From a candidate division KSB1 bacterium (lineage in GTDB: Bacteria; Zhuqueibacterota; Zhuqueibacteria; Zhuqueibacterales; Zhuqueibacteraceae): a stretch of DNA of 64,000 nt. Shown here piece after piece: positions 35,779-45,216 of this stretch. The translations under genes and the position numbers were made by a program. The notes beneath the pieces are model-generated. The model had not been told where the DNA came from. It was given only the letters and a program-made list of their open reading frames with translations, and ran no database searches. Numbering within the stretch: position 1 is the first letter of the stretch; each line of letters opens with the position of its first letter. The stretch spans positions 1 through 64,000 of the forward strand of contig JAPDQB010000010.1 of the NCBI GenBank assembly GCA_034506175.1, in the 5' to 3' direction.

Positions 35779-37842
35779 TCATTTTTGTTTTTCTGTAAAC
35801 AAAACCGCGTCCGGAATTCGCTGCTTCTTGATTCTGGCGCTTTGATAGGACACGATCAAATCATCCCCGCCGGTTCTTTCAAAGAAAGTCACGCGAATCG
35901 GATGCAAGCCCGCTGCCAGCGCGATGACGCCGCGTTTTTCAACCATGCCGTGCAAGCCGTCATTATCGACAACCAGCGAATCGCCGATGTACAGCCGGCT
36001 GCCGTCATCCGAATCGGTGAAGAACGCATAGACGCCCGTTTCCGGCACGCGCAGGAAACCGGTGTATTCAAAACCGAAACGTTCCACTTCCTTTCGCGGC
36101 GAAAAACTAAAATTAGGAAGAACGCCTGTTTTCACTGGTTGAAGATTTTTGAAATTCGGCAAGCGCTCCCAATCGCCTTCAAAATAAGCGTAGCCGATGC
36201 CATTTTGTAAAGCTTCCGCTTTTACGGCCGGACGCGGAGAAACTTTGGTAAACTTTGCCCGCGCCACCTCGCTCACCGGCCGGCCATCGCGAAAGCAGCG
36301 CGCAGCAATCACGGTGGTCTCGGTCAACTGAATCTTTCCTTGCAGCAAAGTCGAGTTGATCGAGGGAACGCCGCCATTCAACTTATAGCGGATTTCGAAG
36401 TTTTCGCGATTCGAGGTGAGCACCACCTCGATGGTGTCGACAAAAATATCGAACGCCGCTTCGATCTTCGGCGGGTGGCTCACATCGGGCCGTCCCGCGA
36501 TATCCAAAACCACAACGCTGTTGCAAGAATCCGGGGCCGCTGCCGGCAACACAACCACGAGCGCATCGTCTTCGCGGTTGACTGGCAATGATTTTTGTGG
36601 CGCGGCGAGCAAATAAGCGCGTTTGGCCTGGTTGAAAATCCCCGGCACTTTGAGCTTGCCATCGCCCGGCCAATCGAATACATGCAAATAGAGACGTGTG
36701 TCGCTGCCAATGGCTTTTTGCGTGCATCGCCCCCAAGCGAGTTGTTGAAACGGGCTTGCTTGCGTGGCGTAGATCGCTTCGCTGTTGACTTTCATCCATT
36801 GCCCGATTTCACGAAGGCGGTCTATACTCGCTTGCGGAAACACGCCTTCCGCCGTCGGGCCGACATTCAACAAATAATTGCCGCCCTTGGAAGCGATCTC
36901 GGCCAGCATTTGAATAAGCTGTTTCGTCGATTTCCAATTTTGATTGTGCTTGTTGTAGCCCCAATGATCGTTCATCGTCATGCACGTTTCCCAATCGACC
37001 CCGGGCAGCCCGGTCGCGGGAATTTGCTGCTCTGGCGTTCCGAAGTCGCCGGCAAATTCGCCGGCTTTGGTGAAACCTTCCATGCCCGATCTCCCGGCGC
37101 CGACACGATTGTTGATAATAATGTTGGGCTGCAAGCTGCGAACATATTTGTAAAGATCGACGCCGTATTTTGTGTTCCACGTGCTTTCCCATTCGCCGTC
37201 GAACCACAACACGCCGATCTCGCCGTAGTTGGTAAGCAGTTCTTTGAGCTGGGCTTTCATGTACGCCACGTAGCGATCAAAATCCGCGCCCTCGGTCGAA
37301 CGGTTTTTTTCCCACTCGCGGCGCGGCAGATAATCCGGATGGTGCCAATCCATGATGGAATGATACCAGCACATCTTGAGGCCGGCTTGGCGGCACGCTT
37401 CCGACAGTTCTTTCAAGATATCCCGCTGAAAAGGCGTGGACATGACGTCGAAATCCGTTTGCTTGGAATCGAACAAACAGAAGCCGTCGTGATGTTTGGA
37501 GGTGATGACGATATACTTCATGCCCGCGTCTTTGGCGAGGCGCACCCATTCTGCCGCGTTGAATTTGACGGGATTGAATTGCGGTACGAACCGGGCATAT
37601 TCTTCCAGCGGAATTTGCGCCGAGGTGCGTATCCACTCACCGTATTCGGTTTTACCGTTCCACTCGCCGGCGGGAATGGCGTAAAGTCCCCAATGAATGA
37701 ACAAGCCGAATCGCGCCTCGCGCCACCATTTCATTCGGGCGTCGCGTTCAGCCTGGGTTTCTGGTTGCGCCGGCGCATCGCTCCATATCACCGCCAGGAA
37801 AATAATCCAAGGGATGATCCGTGTAAAATTTTGGCTTTTCAT
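35779..37842 (-). CDS. Alpha-L-fucosidase (GH29) with C-terminal PA14-like domain
   Basis: A 687-residue exported hydrolase. A signal peptide (IIPWIIFLAVIWSDAPAQPE) leads into the GH29 barrel: RDARMKWWREARFGLFIHWG, KYIVITSKHHDGFCLFDSKQ, YHSIMDWHHPDYLPR and IGVLWFDGEWESTW, where the Asp is the expected nucleophile. GGNYLLNVGPTAEGVFPQAS closes the domain. A Fn3/CHB_HEX_C-like segment follows (about 440-540), and the last 140 residues read like a PA14 domain (FEYTGFLRVPETGVYAFFTD; GSRLYIGDSLVVDNDGLHG). It removes alpha-linked fucose from glycans in the periplasm or outside. It sits between the S9B peptidase (30 bp upstream) and proline dehydrogenase (40 bp downstream), so the three may be co-transcribed. 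Confidence 0.93.
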   Translation of the reverse strand: MKSQNFTRIIPWIIFLAVIWSDAPAQPETQAERDARMKWWREARFGLFIHWGLYAIPAGEWNGKTEYGEWIRTSAQIPLEEYARFVPQFNPVKFNAAEWVRLAKDAGMKYIVITSKHHDGFCLFDSKQTDFDVMSTPFQRDILKELSEACRQAGLKMCWYHSIMDWHHPDYLPRREWEKNRSTEGADFDRYVAYMKAQLKELLTNYGEIGVLWFDGEWESTWNTKYGVDLYKYVRSLQPNIIINNRVGAGRSGMEGFTKAGEFAGDFGTPEQQIPATGLPGVDWETCMTMNDHWGYNKHNQNWKSTKQLIQMLAEIASKGGNYLLNVGPTAEGVFPQASIDRLREIGQWMKVNSEAIYATQASPFQQLAWGRCTQKAIGSDTRLYLHVFDWPGDGKLKVPGIFNQAKRAYLLAAPQKSLPVNREDDALVVVLPAAAPDSCNSVVVLDIAGRPDVSHPPKIEAAFDIFVDTIEVVLTSNRENFEIRYKLNGGVPSINSTLLQGKIQLTETTVIAARCFRDGRPVSEVARAKFTKVSPRPAVKAEALQNGIGYAYFEGDWERLPNFKNLQPVKTGVLPNFSFSPRKEVERFGFEYTGFLRVPETGVYAFFTDSDDGSRLYIGDSLVVDNDGLHGMVEKRGVIALAAGLHPIRVTFFERTGGDDLIVSYQSARIKKQRIPDAVLFTEKQK

Positions 37843-37872
37843 GTCGTGACCTGAAATTGATTCGGCGTCTTT

Positions 37873-40095
37873 TCACCGCGCGCTATTGAACAAGCTCTCC
37901 GGAAACTCCTTCTCCAAAAGATGCTTGTAATAAAAACGATAATTGTCGTTTCTCAAATGCGTCGCTTTGGGCCCGCGCCAGCCGTGGCGTTCGCCGGGAT
38001 AGAGCATGAACTCAAAATGCCTGCCGAGATTTTGCAGCGCGTCAAGGAGTTGAATGCTGTTTTGCATGTGCACGTTGTCGTCCATCGTCCCATGCACGAT
38101 GCGCAACATGCCCTTGTATTTGTTGGCAAACGTCAGCACCGAGCCGTTCTTGTAGCCCTCGGGATTTTCCGCCGGCGTGTCCATGTAGCGCTCAGTGTAA
38201 TGCGTGTCGTAGAGCTTCCAATCCGTCACCGGGTACAGCGCAATGCCATGCGTGAAATAATCCGCGCCATAAGTCAACGCCATGCACGTGACATAGCCGC
38301 CGTAGCTGCCGCCGGTAATGCAGATTTTCGTTGTATCAACAAAAGGCTTGGCGCGCAACCATTTTGCCACTTCGATGTAATCATTCATCTCCCACTTGCC
38401 GAGATTGCGATGCATCAACGCCACGCCGGCCTTGCCGAAATGGCCGGAGGCACGGTGGTCGATCGCCACCTGGATCACGCCCTCCATCGCCAGCCATTGC
38501 GCCGCCAGCCACTGCGGGCGCCACGAATCCGCAACCGTGCCCGCATCCGGCCCGCCGTAAATGCTGATCAGCACCGGATACTTTTTGTTCGGATCAAAAT
38601 TGAGCGGCAAAGTCCACAGCACCGGCAGGTTAAAACCATCCGGTGTCATCACGCGAAATAATTCCGTTTTCGCCAGTTCGTATTCGGCAAATTTTTCAGT
38701 CTTGCTGTCGCCCAACTCTTTTATCACCGGCCCGCCGCTTTTGCACAACGCCATCTTCTGCGGCGTCGAAATATTCGAATACGTCGTAATGAAATACGTG
38801 CCAGCCGGCGAGAGCTGGGTGTTATGTGTAAACTCGCCGAACGTCAAACGCGTCAGCTCCTTGCCGTCGAATCGCACACGGTATAAATCCGTTCGCGTCG
38901 ACGCCTCTTTTTTCGCCGTGAAATACACGCGCCGGTTTTTCTCATCGACGCGCACCACGTTCGTCACCGCCCACGTTCCTTGGGTGATGCGGTTTTTGAG
39001 CTTGCCATCCATTCCATAAAGATAGAGATGGGCCCAGCCGTCTTTGTCGCTCTTGATGATGAAGCCTTTGTTCCCGGCCAAAAATTCCATTGATTCAAAC
39101 CAATCCACCCACGAGCTTTGCGTTTCGTTGTAAATCTCCCTTTTCTTTCCCGTTGCCGGATCGACGGCGTAGAGCTTCAAATTGTCCTGGCCACGATTCA
39201 TCCATTGCACGACCAGTTCTTTGCCGTCCGGCGTCCAAAACGGCGTGCCAAAGTATTGATCATCTTTTTCGTTGAAATCCGCCCACACAACATTGCCGCC
39301 GGCCACGGGCACAACGCCGATGCGCACTTCCGGATTGGGATCGCCGGCCTTGGGATAGCGCGTGTTTTCGAGAAAGCCGTGCGTGCCTTCGGAATTATAT
39401 AAAGGAAACACCGGCACTTTAGTATCGTCAAAACGATAAAAAGCCAACTGCCTGCTATCCGGCGACCACCAGAAGGCGCGATAGCGCGAGGGCCGGCCGA
39501 GAATTTCTTCAAAATACACCCACGAGGCCCAGCCGTTGTAAATCGTGTCGGTTCCATCCGAGGTGTATTGAGTCTCCTGGCCGGTGTTCACTTCAATGGC
39601 GAACAAATTGTTGTCGCGCGTGAAAGCGACGTAGTTGCCGTCCGGCGACAGCATGGGATTTTTCTCTTCGGCAGGAGTTTGGGTGAGTCGCTTGAAGCGT
39701 TTCTTTTCGGTATCGAGGAAATAAATATCCTGGTCTTTTATATAGATGAGCCGCGTGTAGGCGTCATTATTCGATGCCGGATTGGCGACGCTGATGCCGC
39801 TGTCCACGATGGCGGCATATTGCTCCAAATCGCGATGAACTTTTTCCTGGCCGCTGGCCGCATTGATCGCGTAAACTTTCGCAGTTTTGTCACCTTCTTT
39901 TTTCTTCATCTCCAAATAATGATGGTCATCCGCCCAGCCGATGACGTTGGGCAAATTCTGGGTGAGTTTTGGCCCGGCATTCTTGAAGATTTGCTCAAAA
40001 GTCAGCCGTTTCTTTTCCTGCGCGTGCAGGGAAAAAACCAGCGCCAACAACATCACAAGAGAGCCATTGAATTTCAGAAACTTTGCACCATTCAT
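37873..40095 (-). CDS. Dipeptidyl peptidase IV family (S9B) serine peptidase
   Basis: An exported prolyl peptidase of about 740 residues. The signal peptide (GSLVMLLALVFSLHAQ) is followed by an eight-bladed beta-propeller (GNYVAFTRDNNLFAIEVNTG; PDSRQLAFYRFDDTKVPVFP; GRPSRYRAFWW) and a C-terminal alpha/beta hydrolase: SIYGGPDAGTVADSWRPQW, ICITGGSYGGYVTCMALTYG (nucleophile Ser), IVHGTMDDNVHMQNSIQLLD (Asp) and MLYPGERHGWRGP (His). The family releases X-Pro dipeptides from peptide N-termini. ATG 40095 has AGGAGG 6 bp upstream, so the 23-codon extension above it is rejected. It leads the run with fucosidase and proline dehydrogenase. Confidence 0.94.
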   Translation of the reverse strand: MNGAKFLKFNGSLVMLLALVFSLHAQEKKRLTFEQIFKNAGPKLTQNLPNVIGWADDHHYLEMKKKEGDKTAKVYAINAASGQEKVHRDLEQYAAIVDSGISVANPASNNDAYTRLIYIKDQDIYFLDTEKKRFKRLTQTPAEEKNPMLSPDGNYVAFTRDNNLFAIEVNTGQETQYTSDGTDTIYNGWASWVYFEEILGRPSRYRAFWWSPDSRQLAFYRFDDTKVPVFPLYNSEGTHGFLENTRYPKAGDPNPEVRIGVVPVAGGNVVWADFNEKDDQYFGTPFWTPDGKELVVQWMNRGQDNLKLYAVDPATGKKREIYNETQSSWVDWFESMEFLAGNKGFIIKSDKDGWAHLYLYGMDGKLKNRITQGTWAVTNVVRVDEKNRRVYFTAKKEASTRTDLYRVRFDGKELTRLTFGEFTHNTQLSPAGTYFITTYSNISTPQKMALCKSGGPVIKELGDSKTEKFAEYELAKTELFRVMTPDGFNLPVLWTLPLNFDPNKKYPVLISIYGGPDAGTVADSWRPQWLAAQWLAMEGVIQVAIDHRASGHFGKAGVALMHRNLGKWEMNDYIEVAKWLRAKPFVDTTKICITGGSYGGYVTCMALTYGADYFTHGIALYPVTDWKLYDTHYTERYMDTPAENPEGYKNGSVLTFANKYKGMLRIVHGTMDDNVHMQNSIQLLDALQNLGRHFEFMLYPGERHGWRGPKATHLRNDNYRFYYKHLLEKEFPESLFNSAR

Positions 40096-40144
40096 CTCAC
40101 GCCTCCTTGTTTGGGGTGATCTGATAAAAACATTTCTATTGTCT

Positions 40145-40279
40145 TTAAACCGCAACCTGCTCAACCAGCGACTGCTTCCGTTCTAATTTGGCCGCGCGCA
40201 GCAGCATGATGCTGGTGTACAGCACGACGGCGATCACGAGCCAACGCACCGCGCCAAATTTTTGAAGAGCACCAAAACA
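40145..40279 (-). pseudogene. C-terminal fragment of a membrane protein (TauE/SafE-like), truncated
   Basis: The minus-strand frame ending at TAA 40145-40147 reads FGALQKFGAVRWLVIAVVL then YTSIMLLRAAKLERKQ. This is one strongly hydrophobic helix and a charged tail, as at the C-terminus of TauE/SafE-type or similar transporters. No start codon or upstream part exists; the coding sequence ends exactly where the palindromic repeat at 40281 begins. It is a relic left by insertion or recombination at the repeat. Confidence 0.45.
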
Positions 40280-40280
40280 T

Positions 40281-40332
40281 AACGCTAGGCTTCCAGCCTG
40301 CAAACGAAGGCAAGCTGGAAGCCTGCGCTACG
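40281..40332. repeat. Dispersed palindrome at a gene-truncation junction
   Basis: AACGCTAGGCTTCCAGCCTG (40281) pairs with CAAGCTGGAAGCCTGCG and ends CTACG at 40332. It is the reverse-complement counterpart of the element at 28715-28768. A truncated transporter fragment abuts one side and a truncated DUF5916 fragment the other. Confidence 0.7.
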
Positions 40333-40667
40333 GCATTTTTGTGGTGATACTATAATGGTCGTCGCACCTTCTGCTTTCGGTCCGCCACTGCTTGTCCCAA
40401 GTCGTGTTAAATCCCGTGGTGCTTGCCCCCGCCCTCGGAAACAAAAACGTCCCTTTGCACGCCATACGGGTTAACACCAAACAGAAAAGCATTGGTGCCA
40501 TCTTTAAAAGTATCGAACATCCGCGTGACATTGTCGTTGCTCATGCCGCTGAAGTCGCGCCGCAGGCTGGAAATCAAATAATTATCTCCGGCAACATGAG
40601 CACGAATTCCGGCGTCGATTGTGCTTTCGTCATGCAGCATCTTGATCTCGGTTTGATGTTTGGCCAA
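40333..40667 (-). pseudogene. Frameshifted fragment of a DUF5916 (CBM9-like domain) protein
   Basis: From ATG 40667 the minus strand reads FDTFKDGTNAFLFGVNPYGV then QRDVFVSEGG. A one-base shift then gives STTGFNTTWDKQWRTES and DDHYSITTKMP. This is the N-terminal CBM9-like domain of DUF5916 outer-membrane-associated proteins, which continue ...IPFKSLRY. The match stops at KMP, where the palindromic repeat begins, and 600-700 downstream residues are missing. An internal frameshift plus truncation show the gene is dead. Confidence 0.65.
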
Positions 40668-40780
40668 TACCGAGTCAGTTGAAAAAAACTGCCTCAGAAA
40701 ATCTCTTAAATTTCGTTGAAATTTACGAAGTGGCTCCTATCTTATAGTCATTTGATCCACATCAAACAAGAGCAGTCACG

Positions 40781-41400
40781 ATGTGAAAAAAGCTTAAAAA
40801 CCTTTCCCTGCCGGCTCGCCGGAAGGGAAAAACCGCGCCGGACTCAAAGCCGGCCCCCGTGGTGATTCATTCCAAGTTGGAACTGCTCCAACTGCTCATC
40901 CCCATTGCCCTGGAACGGGTCAACGAAATTTTACAGGACGAAGTCACCTCCCTCGCTGGCCCGCGGTATGCCCGTAACCGCACCAACCGCGGGGTGAAAC
41001 GCTGGGGCAAGCAAGCCGGTTCGGTCTATTTGGCCGACCAAAAAGCTCCAGACGCTTCTCAAGCGCCATCTGGAGCAGTACGAGTTTGTGGCCTTGGTTT
41101 TGGATGGCAAAACGTTTCGCCAGGCGCAAAGGGTGATGGTCTTGCGCATCACCAAGTCCGGAGATCGGTTGGGACTTTTTAAAGAACTGGGGATCAGTTT
41201 GAAAACCACCAATGTTCTGGAATCGACCAAAGTGCAAGTGGAGCGGATGACACGCAAGGTGACGCGTTGGCGGAACAGTGATCAGCGGCAGCGCTGGTTG
41301 GCGTCAGCGGTGTTGAAGACCGAACCCCGGTTACGGAAGATCAAAGGCTATCGCTATCTGCCGCAACGGCAACAGGCCTTGCAACGCGCGTTGAAAATTC
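40781..41400 (+). pseudogene. Decayed IS256/Mutator-family transposase
   Basis: Three pieces in different frames give one IS256-like transposase. ATG 40781 is followed at once by TGA, then KLELLQLLIPIALERVNEIL, YARNRTNRGVKRWGKQAGSV and YLADQK. After a frame change come HLEQYEFVALVLDGKTFRQA and a block ending STKVQVERMTRKVTRWRNSD QRQRWLASAVL with KIKGYRYLP. The order matches the family N-terminus, the DGK catalytic strand and the C-terminus, but the central part is deleted (about 200 residues remain of about 400). No terminal inverted repeats could be recognised. The 113 bp before it (40668-40780) show no gene. Confidence 0.8.
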
Positions 41401-41430
41401 AGATACCTGTTACATTGTCAAGCAATTATT

Positions 41431-42396
41431 TCACACCCATTTTTTAAATTTGAAAAACAAATACAGGCCGACGCCGATCAGGACTGAGGCGCCGATCGTG
41501 AGATAAAATCCCCACCGGTGCCCAGCGCCGGGGATGTGCTCAAAATTCATGCCGAACAGGCCGGTGATGAACGTGAGCGGCAGAAAAATGGTGGAAATCA
41601 GCGTGAGCGCCCGCATCACCTCGTTGAGCCGGTTCGAGGTTGCCGACAGGTAGGCATCCAGCGCCATCATGATTACGTCGCGGTGGCTTTCGGCGATTTC
41701 GGCATAGCACGAGATTTCGTCGAAAATGTCGCGGTAATAAGCCCGCAGCTCGGCTGGGATCAGCCGGAACTCGCCGCGACTGAGACGGTTGATGACTTCG
41801 CGCTGCGGCCCGAGAATGCGTTTGAGATTGAGCGTTTCTTTTTTGAATTTGAAAATGCGGTCGAGCACGCGCGGCTCGGGCTTTTTGATGATCAGCTCCT
41901 CGATGTTGCTGATGCGCTTTTCAAAATCTTCCAGCGCCGGCCCGTAATTGTGAATCAAGTTGTCGAGAATTTGATGCAGCAAAAACGCCGATCGGCGATC
42001 CGGCGCGATGGCGCCTTCGTTCAAGCGATGGCGGCGCAGCGTCGTCGAGCGCATCGGTTTATAATGAAAGGTGAGCAGGAAGCGCTCGGTGAGAAAAACG
42101 TCCAGCTCGCTGGTGCGGAAGGCGCTGGCGGTTTTGTCGTACTCGATGGCGTGCACGATGAGGTAAAGATAATCGCCGTAATCGTCGATCTTGGGATATT
42201 GGTGTGTGGCGATGCAGTCTTCGATGGCGAGATGATGAAAGTTGAAGATTTCCCACAAAACTTCTTCTTCACTTTCGGTGGGATCTTCGATATCGAGCCA
42301 ATACAGGGTGCCGTCTTGAAAAGCCTGGCGGACGCCAGCCACGCTGTTGGCGGTTTTCAGCTTGTCTTCGGGGGTGAAGAAATAACAGTGCAGCAT
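41431..42396 (-). CDS. corA: CorA-family magnesium/cobalt transporter
   Basis: A 321-residue CorA-type channel. The N-terminal cytoplasmic domain (YWLDIEDPTESEEEVLWEIF; FHHLAIEDCIATHQYPKIDD) is followed by the long stalk helix (EIAESHRDVIMMALDAYLSA) and two C-terminal transmembrane helices (ALTLISTIFLPLTFITGLF, then FYLTIGASVLIGVGLYLFF) joined by the loop GMNFEHIPG with the family's GMN selectivity motif. It assembles as a pentamer and conducts Mg2+. It stands alone, 25 bp downstream of the UDP-sugar pyrophosphorylase stop on the same strand. Confidence 0.95.
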   Translation of the reverse strand: MLHCYFFTPEDKLKTANSVAGVRQAFQDGTLYWLDIEDPTESEEEVLWEIFNFHHLAIEDCIATHQYPKIDDYGDYLYLIVHAIEYDKTASAFRTSELDVFLTERFLLTFHYKPMRSTTLRRHRLNEGAIAPDRRSAFLLHQILDNLIHNYGPALEDFEKRISNIEELIIKKPEPRVLDRIFKFKKETLNLKRILGPQREVINRLSRGEFRLIPAELRAYYRDIFDEISCYAEIAESHRDVIMMALDAYLSATSNRLNEVMRALTLISTIFLPLTFITGLFGMNFEHIPGAGHRWGFYLTIGASVLIGVGLYLFFKFKKWV

Positions 42397-42420
42397 TGAA
42401 GTGGCAAAATTTTTTGCTGT

Positions 42421-43848
42421 TTATGGCTGCAAATACAAATCACCTTGCACCCGCAGATTGGGCGCAATTTTTCTTTTTAATTCTTCCGCATCCAGCGCGA
42501 ACAGCGGGCTGATTTCAACCCGGGCGCTCAAATTGCCGGCGCCGTCCCGCGGAACTTTTACTCCGGCCTGTTCGAGCCAGTTGGCGTGCAGCTCGCACAT
42601 ATCGCGCTGCGCCGTTTCCGGCGAATCTTCGCCGCTGGCGTTTTTCACCGGACTAAATTCTTCGCGGCGCTCCACTTCCAGCACCACGGCTTTTTGCGCC
42701 TCGCCGAGCGCGTCAAAAATAAAGGTTTCAAATTTATAGCCGTTCGGCTTGTCCGGCTGCGCCAGCTTGCCGTTTTCATCAAGATAGGGAATCTGTTTGT
42801 GCGCAACGTGCCAGGGTAATTTCATCCCGTTTTGTACTTCGCGTTCGATGAAGGTTCTTTTAAAAAGATGAATGGCGATGCTGCCGGCGTTGTATTTGAG
42901 CGCGCCATCGGCATTCCGCGCTTCCTTGTCGGCGGCGCTCATGTCGCTGTACTCGATCACTTGCAGCCGGCTTTTGCCGCCTTCGCACACTTTTCCGATG
43001 ACGCCGACTTTTTCGTGGGGATGGCGCTTGGTGCAGACTTTGGCGCTCATCTCAGCGCCGGCCGCCACGTGATAACCGACGAATAACGGATCGCACATTT
43101 TCAGCAGAACATTGTCGATTTGAAAATAAAAAATTTCTTCGATGCCGCGGCGGCGCATGTCGGCCAGGGCGCCGCTTTTTTCCAGCGCCGCGAGCGTGCC
43201 GCCGTGACCGTTCGGATTGGTGAAAATATGATCGGGCGCATCGAGAATGAGCTTGCCGTTTTCGTCCAAAGCCGGCACCATATCCTGTTCAAAAAAGAAA
43301 ACGTCCTCGCGCGGATAGCCAAACATGTCGTGCTCTTCGAGAAAACTCCGCCGCTGGCCGCCGTTTCTTTCGTTGGTCAGGATGTACCAGGGAATTCGCG
43401 TGTGATAGCGCCGGCATACGGCGAGCAATTTTTCGGCATGAAGCTGAAAAAAACTTTTCTTGCTGATCGGGCCGATGAGATAAGCGCCTTTGGGCTTGTC
43501 AATTCCGAGGCGTGAGGCCTGGCCGGCCGCCGCCAGCACTGCCGCGACTTTTCCGGCGCGCAGCAGATCTTCGCCGCGCGCGGTCATTTCTCGAACTTCA
43601 TCCGGATGTGCGCGTTGATGCGCCAGGGTGATGGTTTCCGCCGGTTCCAAAGCAATGCAGTGCGGCAGGGTTTGTTTTTTGATATAATCACGATGCCATC
43701 CCGCCAACAAATCAAAATCAACAGCAGAAATTTGCTGTAAAAGCCGTTGTTGCGAGCTTTCCGTTAATGACTCCCAGTAACGCCAGACATGTTCCTGGCC
43801 GGCTTCGCGAACGCGCCCGAGCAACATCGCAGGGCGAATCTCAGTCAT
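42421..43848 (-). CDS. UDP-sugar pyrophosphorylase (UAP1/AGX-like)
   Basis: A nucleotidyltransferase of about 475 residues resembling eukaryotic-type UDP-N-acetylglucosamine pyrophosphorylase rather than bacterial GlmU. AAVLAAAGQASRLGIDKPKG is the uridine-binding loop, IPWYILTNERNGGQRRSFLE and FTNPNGHGGTLAALEKSGAL are the UAP1-like catalytic segments, and FYFQIDNVLLKMCDPLFVGY holds the metal-binding Asp. Members activate GlcNAc-1-P, GalNAc-1-P or Glc-1-P with UTP; which one is not decided by sequence here. ATG 43848 (MTEIRPAM) has GGAGAG upstream; the ten codons above it are rejected. It lies immediately upstream of corA. Confidence 0.85.
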   Translation of the reverse strand: MTEIRPAMLLGRVREAGQEHVWRYWESLTESSQQRLLQQISAVDFDLLAGWHRDYIKKQTLPHCIALEPAETITLAHQRAHPDEVREMTARGEDLLRAGKVAAVLAAAGQASRLGIDKPKGAYLIGPISKKSFFQLHAEKLLAVCRRYHTRIPWYILTNERNGGQRRSFLEEHDMFGYPREDVFFFEQDMVPALDENGKLILDAPDHIFTNPNGHGGTLAALEKSGALADMRRRGIEEIFYFQIDNVLLKMCDPLFVGYHVAAGAEMSAKVCTKRHPHEKVGVIGKVCEGGKSRLQVIEYSDMSAADKEARNADGALKYNAGSIAIHLFKRTFIEREVQNGMKLPWHVAHKQIPYLDENGKLAQPDKPNGYKFETFIFDALGEAQKAVVLEVERREEFSPVKNASGEDSPETAQRDMCELHANWLEQAGVKVPRDGAGNLSARVEISPLFALDAEELKRKIAPNLRVQGDLYLQP

Positions 43849-43974
43849 AAGGCTCTTCTCTCCACGTTGCAGTTCCAAGTTGAAATGAAAGTTGCCAAAA
43901 TTTTATTTAAAAAGCAATGAAATTCCGGATACTTGATGCTGGATGATTGATGTTGAGAGAATCAACCCTCGCCA

Positions 43975-45216
43975 CTAAATTCCGAGTGTCGCATACAATC
44001 CCAAGATTACCACACCCATCGCGGTGGAAAGCAGCGTGAGCGGCGCGCCGATTTTGAAGAAGGTCCAAAACGGCACGCGCAAATGGTCGCGCGATAATTC
44101 CATCACGATCATGTTGGCCACCGAGCCGACGATGGTCAAGTTGCCGGCAAAGGTGCTGGCCATGGCTAAAGCCAGCCACATCAGTTTGGGATTGGCAAAC
44201 GTCTCCACCCACTGCGCCGCGATGAGAACGAATGGCACATTGGAAACAAGGTTCGAGAAAAAAATCGAAACCGCGGAAAAGACTCCGAGTTGTTGCCAGA
44301 TCGAAACGCCGAAGAAACTTTTTAACGGTGCGAACATTTTCTCGACAAAGCCGGCTTGATTGACGCCGGCGACGACGATAAAAAGTCCGCCAAAAAACAA
44401 TAAAAGCGCCCAATCAACGTAGGCGAAGGCGCGCGCCGGCGGTTTTCGCGCGAGCAAAATGATCGCCGTGCCAGCGCAAATGGAGATCAAAGCCAATTCC
44501 GGGGAGAATAAAAAACCGATCATCGCGCCGGCCAGGACCAGCAAGCTTTTGCGCATGAGCCGAAGGTCGATGCGCGGCGCCGCAAGATGCGTGTTTGCCC
44601 AGGTTTTTCCGATCAAGGATTTTTTAAAAAAGAAATAAATGAGGGCAAAATCAAGCGCCAGGCCCAGCAAGCCGACCGGCAACATGCGAAGGAAGAAGCC
44701 GCCATAGCTCCAGCCTGAATATATTCCCACCAACATGTTCTGCGGATTGCCGACAAGCGTCATGACGCTGCCGATGTTTGATGCGGTCGCCAGCGCAATT
44801 AAAAACGGCGCCAAATCGAGCTTGGTTTCTTCGCAGAGCTGCACCACCAGCGGCGTCATCATCAGGCAAATGGTGTCATTCACAAAAATTGCGGAGAGCA
44901 AACCGGCGGCGATGATGATGCCCGCGAGAAGCTGCGTGGCAGTATGCAGACGGCTGAGCAGCAAATAAGTGACATAACGAAAAAATCTGGCGTAGCGCAG
45001 ATAGCCGACGAGGATCATCGTGCCCAAAAGCAATGTAATCGTGTCGAAGTTGATGGCCTGATAAGCTTCGTCCAGCGTCATGACGCCGCAAATGACCATC
45101 AGCACGGCGCCGGACAGCGCGCCGCTCGGGCGGTCGAGATGCAAATACCGGATTTTTTGAGAAGCGATGATAAGATAGGTCAACGCGAAGATGACCAGCG
45201 CCAGATAGTTCGTCAC
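43975..45216 (-). CDS. SLC13/ArsB-NhaD-type anion or ion transporter
   Basis: A 413-residue membrane carrier of the ion-transporter superfamily with 10-11 hydrophobic helices. Signatures are GALSGAVLMVICGVMTLDEA, LLLGTMILVGYLRYARFFRY, LSAIFVNDTICLMMTPLVVQ (VND motif) and ASNIGSVMTLVGNPQNMLVG (family SNxGxxxTxxGNPQN motif), with a second inverted half containing FFSNLVSNVPFVLIAA. These motifs occur in YbiR-like and ArsB-like carriers; the substrate (dicarboxylate, sulfate or arsenite) cannot be told. The start is GTG 45216, overlapping the MFS gene stop (GTGA), so the two are translationally coupled. Confidence 0.85.
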   Translation of the reverse strand: MTNYLALVIFALTYLIIASQKIRYLHLDRPSGALSGAVLMVICGVMTLDEAYQAINFDTITLLLGTMILVGYLRYARFFRYVTYLLLSRLHTATQLLAGIIIAAGLLSAIFVNDTICLMMTPLVVQLCEETKLDLAPFLIALATASNIGSVMTLVGNPQNMLVGIYSGWSYGGFFLRMLPVGLLGLALDFALIYFFFKKSLIGKTWANTHLAAPRIDLRLMRKSLLVLAGAMIGFLFSPELALISICAGTAIILLARKPPARAFAYVDWALLLFFGGLFIVVAGVNQAGFVEKMFAPLKSFFGVSIWQQLGVFSAVSIFFSNLVSNVPFVLIAAQWVETFANPKLMWLALAMASTFAGNLTIVGSVANMIVMELSRDHLRVPFWTFFKIGAPLTLLSTAMGVVILGLYATLGI

